Positions 16,029 through 24,770 are shown, numbered from the stretch's first letter. The stretch: DNA of 33,898 nt from Methanosarcinaceae archaeon (GCA_016926455.1 JAFGOO010000103.1:1-33898); one strand, 5' to 3'. Program-made: numbers and translations. Notes: generated by a model from the sequence alone, not told the origin.

Positions 16029-19000
16029 ATGAAAGCAATTAATTTGATACTGGTCGCAATGCTTTTGATAACCATTGCAGGTACAGCAAGTGCGGAAGAA
16101 AAGAAGTTCAATTCAGTTTCAAGTACTGACTGGAATTTGAACGGCAAGATTTCAGTAGACAAAAATGCCGACCAGACAACATTAAAGTATAACGAAAAAG
16201 CCAAATCAATATCAATTAAATCAAGTGTCCATGAAACTAAGACAGTCAAAATAAAAGGTTCTGATCTTAAGAACCTGTTAGGCACGCAGGGCGGAGTATT
16301 GGGGATAACTCACATTTCGGACGATGGCAAGATTTCGAACTATCTTAAGCTTTATTCGGTGGATGTGGATGGATATGTTTATCTTGATTTAGAGTTCTCC
16401 GAGAATATCATTTCAGGATTCACAGGACACACTGTTTACACCGCTAATAATGTAACAGGCGACACCACTATTAATTTTAGTGAATCTATGGACGTATCAA
16501 GCCTGAATTGCTCGATTACACCCTTCGCAAATTGGCAGAAGTATTTTATTGTTAACATAACGTGTGCGAGTGATTACAACGGCGTGTATGCACTGACCAA
16601 CAGCGAATACACAATGACAGCAGACGAATTTAGTTCTATTGATGTTGATGGCGGCGGTCAGCCAATAATTAATGTCACCTATTCCAATGGCACATCAATA
16701 CCCTTCTATGCGTCAGTTTGGGCAGCAAGGGATAACTATACTTTGTTATTGAATGGTACTTTGCCAAGTGGTACGAACTTATACACGATAAAATATAACA
16801 CCACATCATACGCCACAAGTGCAGGAAACGAGAATAATATCTACAGTAGTACGGTTATATCCCAAAACAAAAGCGTTACAGCAAGTACAGCAGTAGCAGG
16901 ATATGAAGCTGTAAAGGCCAACGATGGGGATACAGCTACAGGATACAAAACTTCAGTTGATCATGCATATTGGGATGTTAACCTTTCAAGTAATTATGTG
17001 GTCGAGGACGTAAACATCTATAAGTTAGATGATGGCACAGGCGTACAATCTTCATTTAGATACGACATAGAATATTGGAACGGCTCTGCTTATGTGGATA
17101 CCTCCGCCGCAGATATGCTTTATGCTGACGGTGGCACAAGTCCGGATATATGGTATAACTATTCTATTACTCCGGTCACTACAAGTATAATTAGGTGGCA
17201 AATGAACTCTGCAACATCTAATTATGCAATGTTCCGAGAGTTGCAGGTTTACGGTTATCCAGTGGACGACTTCACGCCTGTTCTTAACAGTATGGATTCA
17301 TACAATTCTACAGATTCGTTTTATGTCAATGTTTCGGTTACAGGCGACCACAACAACAGCATTTATTCAAGTGGGGAAAACAAGGTTTTCGATTTAATAC
17401 CCACATCCGCAATAGATCATGTAGATATTGACACCAATTCAACCGATATGAGCTATAGCCTTACGTTGTATTGGACAGGCGACACCGTGCTTTATTCTGA
17501 AAGTGTAGATAATGGATATGCTAATATTACGGTTCTGTACACTCCGGCAGAAACCATAACGTCAGGTATCTTCAATGCCACCTATTCATTAATTGACTTT
17601 TCCGAACATGATTATATAGGTAGTTTATCATGCACGGTTGATGGGGCAGATAAAACCGCTTTCGCATCAAGAACTAATGAGGACGTGAACGTTTCAGTTT
17701 CAAACCTTGATACTTCTACACATTACATAAATTTCAGTATACCATTTAACCCGATCCCAGGCTTAAGCAGTCCGGCAGATTCCGCAAGCCTGAACTACAC
17801 ATATCCACCGTTAACCCATGATGTAGTATTGAATTGGACGGCGACCACTGGCATCTATTCGATTAGGGTTTACGAAGGTGCGAGTATTGTCTACCAATCG
17901 TCACCTACTACGAACACCGCCACCGCCACCCTTCCGGCAGGTTCGTATACCTGGAATGTAAGGGGATATGATGATGTGTTTGGGGAGTATTCGAGCTATG
18001 AAACAAGAAGTTTCAGTATTATAGATGAATATAATTACACTGATAACGAGACAGGAGTTCATGGCGTTGTTTATGAATCCCTTGCAGGAGTTGACACAGC
18101 AGTTAATGGGGCTTTGGTTACATGTTACAATGATACCTGGTCAGACGAATTGCTTACAGACGATAATGGTCACTATGAATTTTATAACATCAGCAACGGT
18201 ACATACTATTTGACCGTCACAAAAGACCGTTATAACACACCGCAAACACAAATCGTAACAGTTGTTAGTAGTGAAATGTATTTAAAAAATATATACATTG
18301 AACGTAACACTGGTGAATATTATTCTCGTCATGATGTACAGTTCGTTGTAAGATCATTCACAGGAACTACGTATCCGAATGTTGAAGTTAATGCTTACAT
18401 TGACTCTTCGAATGCATTGATGTATACCGACAGTACCGATAGCAGCGGTTCGGTTGTGTTTGCAGCAATGGATACAGATGTAAAATACAGGCTTACGTTC
18501 ATAAATGAGTCTCAAAATATAGATGAAGAGCAGACACTTTATCCTGTTGACACTTATTATGATATTTTTGTATTTGGTGCATCATTGATTCCAGAGGATA
18601 GAGAAACAGAAGATATTTTGTTTGGTGCCTATGGAAGCACAATAAACCTGACAAGTGGATATATAAATGTTACATATAATGATACATCAGAATCAACAAC
18701 ATTAGCCGAAGTATGGGTTAATTATTCCAGCAATGGTACAAATGTTCAATCTGCAAATTCAACTAATGATACTGATAGCTGGTCATGGGTTGTAGCTGGT
18801 GGGAATGAATCATACATAGTTCATTTCAGGATAAACACCACAGAACTAGATGATCCACTGGATGTAACAAGGACAATATCATTTCATGATGTTGTAACAG
18901 TGGGATTGGGTTATGATTCAGCCTGGAAATATCAATTTACAGCATGTTTTATACTTGTTGCCTTAGCACTATTGGCCAGTAGACAGAATGCAGAGAAGAT

Positions 19001-19157
19001 GGCTGTCATACTCGTGTTGGCAGGTTGGGGATTGGTATCAATCGGCTGGCTTACTGTAGGACTATCAGCAGGCGAGAAACTCACGTTAGGATTAATGATG
19101 TTGTTGGGTACAGTAATCGCCTTCGGTGCCTCGATAAAAGCAGGAGAGGATAGGTAA
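16029..19157 (+). CDS. Large secreted surface (spike-like) protein, membrane anchored
   Basis: A 1042-aa protein. Residues 1-24 are a Sec signal peptide (hydrophobic LILVAMLLITIAGTASA, cleavage after ASA). The ectodomain is Thr/Ser/Asn/Tyr-rich with dozens of N-x-S/T sites. A discoidin (F5/8C)-like domain is seen at about 284-413 (ASTAVAGYEAVKANDGDTAT ... FRELQVYGY), a fibronectin-III/Ig-like segment at about 575-663, and a carboxypeptidase-regulatory-like beta domain at about 675-747. Three transmembrane helices occupy about 967-1034. ATG 16029 is preferred over GTG 16023 because of signal peptide geometry. Likely the viral receptor-binding spike or an S-layer-like envelope protein; this role is inferred. 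Confidence 0.8.
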   Translation: MKAINLILVAMLLITIAGTASAEEKKFNSVSSTDWNLNGKISVDKNADQTTLKYNEKAKSISIKSSVHETKTVKIKGSDLKNLLGTQGGVLGITHISDDGKISNYLKLYSVDVDGYVYLDLEFSENIISGFTGHTVYTANNVTGDTTINFSESMDVSSLNCSITPFANWQKYFIVNITCASDYNGVYALTNSEYTMTADEFSSIDVDGGGQPIINVTYSNGTSIPFYASVWAARDNYTLLLNGTLPSGTNLYTIKYNTTSYATSAGNENNIYSSTVISQNKSVTASTAVAGYEAVKANDGDTATGYKTSVDHAYWDVNLSSNYVVEDVNIYKLDDGTGVQSSFRYDIEYWNGSAYVDTSAADMLYADGGTSPDIWYNYSITPVTTSIIRWQMNSATSNYAMFRELQVYGYPVDDFTPVLNSMDSYNSTDSFYVNVSVTGDHNNSIYSSGENKVFDLIPTSAIDHVDIDTNSTDMSYSLTLYWTGDTVLYSESVDNGYANITVLYTPAETITSGIFNATYSLIDFSEHDYIGSLSCTVDGADKTAFASRTNEDVNVSVSNLDTSTHYINFSIPFNPIPGLSSPADSASLNYTYPPLTHDVVLNWTATTGIYSIRVYEGASIVYQSSPTTNTATATLPAGSYTWNVRGYDDVFGEYSSYETRSFSIIDEYNYTDNETGVHGVVYESLAGVDTAVNGALVTCYNDTWSDELLTDDNGHYEFYNISNGTYYLTVTKDRYNTPQTQIVTVVSSEMYLKNIYIERNTGEYYSRHDVQFVVRSFTGTTYPNVEVNAYIDSSNALMYTDSTDSSGSVVFAAMDTDVKYRLTFINESQNIDEEQTLYPVDTYYDIFVFGASLIPEDRETEDILFGAYGSTINLTSGYINVTYNDTSESTTLAEVWVNYSSNGTNVQSANSTNDTDSWSWVVAGGNESYIVHFRINTTELDDPLDVTRTISFHDVVTVGLGYDSAWKYQFTACFILVALALLASRQNAEKMAVILVLAGWGLVSIGWLTVGLSAGEKLTLGLMMLLGTVIAFGASIKAGEDR

Positions 19158-19158
19158 T

Positions 19159-19566
19159 ATGCGAATATACCACATAGCTTTATTTTTCGCATTGATCGGT
19201 GTTCTTACTGGAATGGTAGACTACATCATGATAGATGCAGGTGGGGAAAACTGGTTTGAACAGGAACCTCCTGATATGGAATTGGTAAGTCTAACGTCTG
19301 ATGACATTGACAGCATCCAGTTTGATGAAATGGGTGCAAAAGTAGACGACTCGATGAGCCTGATAAAATATACTAACATATTCTTGAAAGTATTGCAGGG
19401 TGTATTCTTGATCGTCACGATGCTAGATGATTTTCTAGTATACGATGTTGGTGGAGTCAACCTGTTCGCACCAGTGTTGGTTATGTTCCAGGGAGTAATC
19501 TATTTCATTTACATAACAGGTGCAGGACAGTTTATCCTTAACAGGAACATGAAGGGGATGGAGTAA
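19159..19566 (+). CDS. Membrane protein (135 aa)
   Basis: An N-terminal hydrophobic segment (about residues 4-25: IALFFALIGVLTGMVDYIMI), an acidic extracellular-like stretch of about 50 residues, then two hydrophobic segments (about 76-93 and 100-124). It starts 1 bp after the surface protein stop, and its own stop overlaps the next start (TAATG). No family is recognised. The context suggests an envelope component. Confidence 0.75.
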   Translation: MRIYHIALFFALIGVLTGMVDYIMIDAGGENWFEQEPPDMELVSLTSDDIDSIQFDEMGAKVDDSMSLIKYTNIFLKVLQGVFLIVTMLDDFLVYDVGGVNLFAPVLVMFQGVIYFIYITGAGQFILNRNMKGME

Positions 19567-19856
19567 TGACTGTATTAGACGACCTGTTCAATGTAACATC
19601 ACCGTTTGACATAGTGACAAATTACTACGATCTTGCGGAGTCAGTCACCAACGGACTATTCACAATGACAGCAATACCGCTAATTTTCTTTGCTAGCTGG
19701 TTACTGACAGGGAAAGTGGTTTTACCAGCCACACTATTCAGTATAATTGGTGGTTTTCTGCTAGCAGTAGCACCATTCGAACTAAAAAAAGTAGCTCTGT
19801 TAATGTTCGTGTTTGGTGTTGGCGGTCTTATATACACATGGTTTAAAGATAGGTGA
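19566..19856 (+). CDS. Small membrane protein (96 aa)
   Basis: Three predicted transmembrane helices: about residues 28-48 (LFTMTAIPLIFFASWLL), 52-69 (VVLPATLFSIIGGFLLAV) and 74-92. The N-terminal 25 residues are polar. The ATG overlaps the previous stop. Its size and position fit a matrix-like or envelope membrane protein of an archaeal enveloped virus, but no homologue is recognised. Confidence 0.75.
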   Translation: MTVLDDLFNVTSPFDIVTNYYDLAESVTNGLFTMTAIPLIFFASWLLTGKVVLPATLFSIIGGFLLAVAPFELKKVALLMFVFGVGGLIYTWFKDR

Positions 19857-19860
19857 AATT

Positions 19861-20181
19861 ATGTCAATGAAAATGTTAAAAGATATACATGGTAATGTGG
19901 AGATGATACATCAAACCCTTATAATAGGCATCACTTTAGCAACTTTGTGGATCATAACTCTTGTAGTACCGCCAATATTCCAATTAATTCCAGCACTAGC
20001 AGCAACAATGGATACGGAAGGGCTTTATTATTTCGATGTTGTAGCAAAGTTCAATACTGCAATAAAGGCGTGGTATTTCTTTTTGATATTGTCTACTGCT
20101 GTAAGTTTCGTTCATCTAGGACTACTGGCAATCAAAAAACAGAGATACACAGGGGGCAATGAATATGAGTCTGATTTCTGA
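19861..20181 (+). CDS. Small membrane protein (106 aa)
   Basis: The start ATG at 19861 is chosen because AGGTGA (19850-19855) is correctly spaced; a longer in-frame start at 19813 would lie within the previous gene. Two long hydrophobic segments are seen (about residues 20-48, LIIGITLATLWIITLVVPPI onwards, and about 72-95). The tail is charged. It overlaps the start of the next gene. Unknown function; part of the membrane-protein operon. Confidence 0.72.
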   Translation: MSMKMLKDIHGNVEMIHQTLIIGITLATLWIITLVVPPIFQLIPALAATMDTEGLYYFDVVAKFNTAIKAWYFFLILSTAVSFVHLGLLAIKKQRYTGGNEYESDF

Positions 20182-20452
20182 TGAAAGAGCAGGGCTATTT
20201 GGTCTGTTCCTGTTCTTTGTTCTTATGATATTCGCACTTACAGTGTATGCAGTCGAAAAACCTGTCATTGATGAACTTGATGCAGCATTCGATGACGATT
20301 ATCGTGATGCATACCTGACAACCGAAGGAAAAGAAACCGCAGACATGTTGAAATATATCCTTGAATCGGTTTTCGTGATTGGCGTGTTAATTGCAGGGGT
20401 AATTATGGTTATAAACAGATCAATATACAAAGGACGTGACAGTAATGGCTAA
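20165..20452 (+). CDS. Small membrane protein (95 aa)
   Basis: Two transmembrane helices (about residues 10-29, GLFGLFLFFVLMIFALTVYA, and about 66-86, YILESVFVIGVLIAGVIMVI) separated by a strongly acidic loop. ATG 20165 is preferred over ATG 20159 because GGGGG at 20152-20156 is then 8 bp away. Its end overlaps the next gene's start. No family is recognised. Confidence 0.72.
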   Translation: MSLISDERAGLFGLFLFFVLMIFALTVYAVEKPVIDELDAAFDDDYRDAYLTTEGKETADMLKYILESVFVIGVLIAGVIMVINRSIYKGRDSNG

Positions 20453-23057
20453 AAGAGGGGGTGTCGATTACGGACACAATCTAAAAGCCGCACTCCACGC
20501 AGGAGAGAGCGGCAGTTCGAGCAGTTCAAGCGGTTCTAGTTCATCCAACAACAAGGCTCACATGGTTGAGATGACAGAAGCGGAACGTGTTGCAAACCAG
20601 AAGATACTCACAACATCAGAAAGGGAAGCAATACAGGCACAGAAAGACAAAGTAAAAGCGGCAGCAATAGCGGCAGATGCGGAAGCAAACGCAAGATTAC
20701 AATCTGCTGTAGAGTCTGGTCAAGTGGAGAGTGCGAAAGAAGCACTTAGAACAGTGGCAAGAGCCAACGCCAACGCTGCATCGATTGAAAGAGCATATGA
20801 AGCAGGTGCAATGGCAGAACCCACAAACACTTCTATAATACCAGAAAAGGATATGCACTGGACAGAAGCCCAAACATCATCACCGCAACCATCTAATGAG
20901 CCATACACTCCTGAGTTACCTCGTCTCAATGTTCCACCAGGCACAACGAGGGCTAGTTTGGTTCCATCTGTCAATACACAAACCAACTTACCCAAGCCTG
21001 ACATGGGTAAAAAGGCACAACTTGAAGCACAACAGGCACAGACAAGGGCTACTTTGGAATTGCTACGCAGGGAGATCGAATCTGGTAGAACAACTCTTGA
21101 TTCATATCCAATAGAGGACAATCAATTCCAGGGAACCGAAGCGGAATATGCAAGGTACGTTGACGTTCACGCAGAATATGAGAAGGACATAGCAGAATAT
21201 AACAGACTGGTTGACCAGAACAACATACTCAAAAATGATATCAGACGTTCTTCTTATTTCGGTCTTGCTGGAATGCTGGAAGATTCAAACAAGTTCTACG
21301 CTGACAGGTTACCAGATTATGAAACTTTGGTTAAAAAAGCACACTTAGAAACCAATTCAAACAACCGTGTTCTCAATGACCTTAACGCATTTGCAAAAGG
21401 GGCTTATGAACAGGTTGCAGAACACCCCATAGAGACGGTGGGAACTGTTGGATTAGGTCTTGTAACTGCTGGTTCTTTCGCATTAGGCGGTAAAGTGGCC
21501 AGTGGTGTAGTTGGCTCGTCACTAAGTGCAGGAACCAAAAAAACAGCTAGTAATCTCATTGGTTTGGGGTTGGGTTCTCTTTATGTAGGCACTGAATACA
21601 AGGCGATAGCCGCACCAGTTGAAACCGAAGAAGGAGTGAGAGCACCTACAGAAACAGAGATGTTTGAACGTGCTGGCGGTGCAGGAGTTCGAGCAGGTGC
21701 TTTAGTTACTGGATTCAAACTTTACACTAAAACAGGTGGAGAATTACCTTTCAGTATTGCAAGATCGAACAAAGACCAGACACTTCTATTTAAAAAATCA
21801 GATGTGTATATGTCAGAACCTAAACCTGATTTTCTTGAAACACTCCCTTCGACCAGGCTTAGAAACCAAAACACTCCTAGGGTGTTCACTACTGGTGAAG
21901 GGGCATACAAGGATGTGTATCTTGAAATCCCAAAAGGAAAGGAAACGAAGTTTTTGAGAGAATATCCAACAGGCGAGTTCAAGAACATCAGATCGGGAAA
22001 AGAGAGTTTTCTTTCTTTTGAACCTATGGAATCAACTGGAAAACAGAACACTCTTGCTAGCATATCTAAAAAGATTCCGACCAGAGCATACCCTAAACTT
22101 ATGGCTACCAATGGTCGCAAAATGCCTTCAATACCTTCCATTGCTGGCTACAGAGCAGAGAAAAAAATACCCCTTAGAGAAGTATACCTTTCGATGCAAC
22201 GTCTCAAAGACGTGCCTAAAATACCCGAATTTGCGGCATCAAGAACGATAAATACGAAGTCTGAATGGTTGGGATATGAACCACAGAAAACGACTGTTTC
22301 AGAGACGTTTAAACAAAGGAGTTTCGAAGCACGTACAGACATGAGAAGGATGATGCGAGATACAGCCGCAAAGATGGATTATTCTGGATTGGGGCAAGCT
22401 GGAACGCAGCCAAAAACCAAATTGAAGGATAAAACAACAATAAAAACCTTCAATGAGCGGATATATCCGAAAATGGACATTGAACCAATCGGGAATACTC
22501 GTGTTGCTGGTAGAAGGGGAAGTAAGCGATCCGTAGATGATATAATGAAATCTGGATACAAGGATGTGGCCAAGGAAATGCGGATAACTGCAACGCCTAA
22601 GAACATTGGGAAACCGTTGAAGAAACCAGGCAGTAAAGGCAGTATGTTTGGTGCATCATCTTTGTTTGGCAGGTCACCATTCACTGGTAAAATGCCAATG
22701 GCAATGAACGCTATCGGTAAAGCACCATTTAAAGCACCTGGTCAGGAAATATACACTCCAATAATGCCAAAACTTAATCCGTTGGGTTCCAGTAAGAGTT
22801 TACCGTCCACAAAGGCAATGGAATCTACCGCAACGCTGGCAAAGTCATCTACTAAAAATATTAGAGTAGCAGGTATGAAAAGTGGTGTACGTGTACCAAC
22901 ATTACCACCGCTAATATCGTTGAATAGCAACGGTGGCAAAGTAAAACGAAGGAACATACGCACAAAGAAGTATGATTGGTATATTGAAAACCCAATAGCT
23001 TCACCGTTTGCAAGTATAAAAACACCAAAGAAAACTAAAAGGAGTAAAAAGAAATGA
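20445..23057 (+). CDS. Large basic protein with internal hydrophobic segment (870 aa)
   Basis: Residues about 20-40 are a serine-rich linker. About 40-250 are an Ala/Gln/Glu-rich, mostly helical and probably coiled-coil region. About 322-380 are Gly/Ala-rich and hydrophobic (TVGTVGLGLVTAGSFALGGK) and could cross or insert into a membrane. The remaining 450 residues are strongly basic, rich in Lys, Arg, Pro, Gly and Ser, and end KTKRSKKK. The start ATG 20445 has AGGAC upstream; the frame overlaps the previous stop. It may be an internal DNA-binding structural protein anchored to the virion membrane. This is inference; no homologue is recognised. Confidence 0.75.
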   Translation: MAKRGGVDYGHNLKAALHAGESGSSSSSSGSSSSNNKAHMVEMTEAERVANQKILTTSEREAIQAQKDKVKAAAIAADAEANARLQSAVESGQVESAKEALRTVARANANAASIERAYEAGAMAEPTNTSIIPEKDMHWTEAQTSSPQPSNEPYTPELPRLNVPPGTTRASLVPSVNTQTNLPKPDMGKKAQLEAQQAQTRATLELLRREIESGRTTLDSYPIEDNQFQGTEAEYARYVDVHAEYEKDIAEYNRLVDQNNILKNDIRRSSYFGLAGMLEDSNKFYADRLPDYETLVKKAHLETNSNNRVLNDLNAFAKGAYEQVAEHPIETVGTVGLGLVTAGSFALGGKVASGVVGSSLSAGTKKTASNLIGLGLGSLYVGTEYKAIAAPVETEEGVRAPTETEMFERAGGAGVRAGALVTGFKLYTKTGGELPFSIARSNKDQTLLFKKSDVYMSEPKPDFLETLPSTRLRNQNTPRVFTTGEGAYKDVYLEIPKGKETKFLREYPTGEFKNIRSGKESFLSFEPMESTGKQNTLASISKKIPTRAYPKLMATNGRKMPSIPSIAGYRAEKKIPLREVYLSMQRLKDVPKIPEFAASRTINTKSEWLGYEPQKTTVSETFKQRSFEARTDMRRMMRDTAAKMDYSGLGQAGTQPKTKLKDKTTIKTFNERIYPKMDIEPIGNTRVAGRRGSKRSVDDIMKSGYKDVAKEMRITATPKNIGKPLKKPGSKGSMFGASSLFGRSPFTGKMPMAMNAIGKAPFKAPGQEIYTPIMPKLNPLGSSKSLPSTKAMESTATLAKSSTKNIRVAGMKSGVRVPTLPPLISLNSNGGKVKRRNIRTKKYDWYIENPIASPFASIKTPKKTKRSKKK

Positions 23058-23179
23058 ACGGATATGATGTTTTTTTCTTTTTAATTGGGGTTGCATTGTA
23101 TTATATTGGTTCATGGATTGGGAAAAAGTTTGAGAACCGTAAAAAGAACAAGAAACAAGCACAGGAGATGAAACAATGA
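23054..23179 (+). CDS. Micro-membrane protein (41 aa)
   Basis: The start ATG overlaps the previous stop (ATGA). One hydrophobic helix (MNGYDVFFFLIGVALYYIGS) is followed by a very basic tail (KKFENRKKNKKQAQEMKQ). Positive-inside topology is expected. Function unknown. Coupled starts at both ends and a typical single-pass architecture support it as real. Confidence 0.6.
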   Translation: MNGYDVFFFLIGVALYYIGSWIGKKFENRKKNKKQAQEMKQ

Positions 23180-23310
23180 CAGTTGTATTACTACCAAACG
23201 ATATTTCATTTCATCTTGAATCAATGGTCATGATAATAGAATTTGTTATAATGTTTGTAGCAACATTGGTCATCGTTGACAAAAAGTCGAAAGCTAAAAA
23301 AAGTTTATAG
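23176..23310 (+). CDS. Micro-membrane protein (44 aa)
   Basis: The ATG overlaps the stop of the previous micro-gene. A hydrophobic segment (SMVMIIEFVIMFVATLVIVD) is followed by a lysine-rich tail (KKSKAKKSL). It has the same architecture as its neighbour. Pyrimidine-rich, T-tract DNA after 23310 probably ends the operon. Confidence 0.58.
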   Translation: MTVVLLPNDISFHLESMVMIIEFVIMFVATLVIVDKKSKAKKSL

Positions 23311-23365
23311 TTTGATAGTAGCTTTCCTTTTTGTGTCATTTTACTTTTTTTATTTTCCTTTTTAG

Positions 23366-23412
23366 ACAATATACGAAAAGATATAAGTACAATACGGTAA
23401 ATAGTATATTGT
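23366..23412. promoter_or_regulatory. Inverted repeat ACAATATAC/GTATATTGT
   Basis: Nine-base arms at 23366-23374 and 23404-23412 flank AT-rich DNA upstream of the gene at 23467. Further downstream, GTACT-like motifs repeat (about 23430-23443). Likely a regulator-controlled promoter for the 218-aa gene. Confidence 0.45.
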
Positions 23413-23466
23413 TTAGTAAGTATACTGGTGTACTGCTTGTACTATGATTGACTGTTAGGTGATGAA

Positions 23467-24123
23467 ATGGCATATTATAATGAGGCAAAGGTCGAATATC
23501 TTTTAGCCGACAAGTTGCTGGCTAACTTCGGACAGACGGTGAACAGTGTGAGCTTAAGCATACTAACCAATAGAACAATTAACAATACTCGGCACTTTTT
23601 AAACAAAATGTCGCCAACATACTTCATTCCATACGTTGATACAAACAAAACACATGGGTGTCTTTATAAATATCGGGCAAGCACACCGAAGGCAGAACGA
23701 ATTAGAAACGAATTGTGTAAAAGATTATTGACAGGCTCACATTTGAATTTGAAACACGATCCATTTGAAACAAGTTACAGCAACTACAGTAACATGAAAA
23801 TTTTAAAAGGGTTGGATGATTATTTTATTTGGACTATGTTTGATCTTAGAAGTCATATTGAAAAACGTGGTTCCGAATTACAAGAATACTTAGACCAACG
23901 TCATGGAGATACCGATTTTTTCAAATATCTTTTAGATGATGAAAACGCACGCCCATTTGAATTTATAATATTTAACAACAATTGGTACCCACCAGAAAAT
24001 ACAGAATATATCATCGAAGGAATAGAAGCCAGATTAAAAGGCGGATACTACCCTCAGAAGATGCAACTTAAAGCCGCAGCCAAATTGAAAGTTCTAAAAA
24101 TGAAACATGAACAAGAAAATTAA
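23467..24123 (+). CDS. Unknown element protein (218 aa)
   Basis: A soluble protein with its own promoter and a good ribosome binding site (AGGTGATGAA). The first 50 residues (LADKLLANFGQTVNSVSLSI ... NNTRHFLNKM) could form an HTH. The C-terminal 40 residues are helical and basic (KMQLKAAAKLKVLKMKHEQE). No family is recognised. Being transcribed apart from the structural operon, it may be a regulator or a host-interaction gene. Confidence 0.65.
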   Translation: MAYYNEAKVEYLLADKLLANFGQTVNSVSLSILTNRTINNTRHFLNKMSPTYFIPYVDTNKTHGCLYKYRASTPKAERIRNELCKRLLTGSHLNLKHDPFETSYSNYSNMKILKGLDDYFIWTMFDLRSHIEKRGSELQEYLDQRHGDTDFFKYLLDDENARPFEFIIFNNNWYPPENTEYIIEGIEARLKGGYYPQKMQLKAAAKLKVLKMKHEQEN

Positions 24124-24218
24124 ATATAATAGAAACTTATTTATCTTATTATGACATTTATTGATGTGTTATCAGAAAATATTAAGACCTACCTCCTGGC
24201 ATAATAAAATCCACCATA

Positions 24219-24257
24219 GGCGTGAAGGTTTTTTGCTCATTCTCTTTCCTTCACGCC
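24219..24257. terminator. 10-bp stem hairpin after the 218-aa gene
   Basis: GGCGTGAAGG (24219-24228) pairs perfectly with CCTTCACGCC (24248-24257) around a 19-nt T-rich loop. It may be a terminator between the forward genes and the reverse-strand AbrB-like gene, or a protein-binding site at the element's right end. Confidence 0.45.
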
Positions 24258-24417
24258 ACTCCCTATATCGTTTTTAGTGTCACTGCATAGCGGAAATTAA
24301 AATAAAGCGTTTTAAGGCTTTAGACTGTTTACCTATATATTTGTATTAACTCGTGTGTGTTCGTGCCACCACGTGGCTCTGCGTGGCTCTGTGTATCTAG
24401 CAGGTGATTTATGGAAG
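24258..24417. other. Gene-free right-end DNA with short tandem repeat
   Basis: No gene is seen. A small tandem repeat GTGGCTCTGC/GTGGCTCTGT lies at about 24373-24392, preceded by the palindrome-like CCACCACGTGG. Purpose unknown; possibly a binding site. Confidence 0.3.
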
Positions 24418-24507
24418 TCAGCTAAAAGCAGGCGTGCATTTAAGCATTATAATCACACAAATGCAAAAAACGACAAATAAAATACCACAAAACTCTTCGT
24501 AGCTCAT
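24418..24507 (-). CDS. Possible 29-aa membrane peptide
   Basis: Reading MSYEEFCGILFVVFCICVII with a short cysteine-containing tail, this frame begins 7 bp after the stop of the reverse-strand AbrB-like gene. One hydrophobic helix would fill most of it. It has no strong ribosome binding site of its own, so it is a weak call. Confidence 0.25.
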   Translation of the reverse strand: MSYEEFCGILFVVFCICVIIMLKCTPAFS

Positions 24508-24514
24508 ATTATCA

Positions 24515-24664
24515 TCACATCCTATTCTCTATTAGGCAAACATTTCCAGCATATTCTTTGTATTCCAAAGTTGTTCCTTTTTTCCATCCTTTCAGATCAG
24601 CTATACTTTTAGGTAGGGTAATGTGCAACCTTCCCTTAGATTCCTGGACTATAATTTTACTCAT
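24515..24664 (-). CDS. Small AbrB-like DNA-binding protein (49 aa)
   Basis: It begins MSKIIVQESKGRLHITLPKS and continues IADLKGWKKGTTLEYKEYAG. The strand, then LP.SI...GWK.G, then strand pattern is that of an AbrB/SpoVT swapped hairpin, common in archaea. AAGGTAA precedes the ATG. It is convergent with the rest of the element and next to the right attachment site. It may act as an element repressor or help control integration. Confidence 0.65.
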   Translation of the reverse strand: MSKIIVQESKGRLHITLPKSIADLKGWKKGTTLEYKEYAGNVCLIENRM

Positions 24665-24753
24665 GATATTACCTTATACTTAGAATATATGTACACCACA
24701 TACTAAGCATTAATAAAATAAAAGAATGATGGGTGACCTTAAAGTTACAATTA

Positions 24754-24763
24754 TGTACTTACC
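24754..24763 (-). promoter_or_regulatory. Right arm-type site, TGTACTTACC
   Basis: The exact reverse complement of 9107-9116. It lies 18 bp inside the right core. In the excised circle it would be an inverted arm opposite the left one. Confidence 0.6.
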
Positions 24764-24770
24764 AACAACA

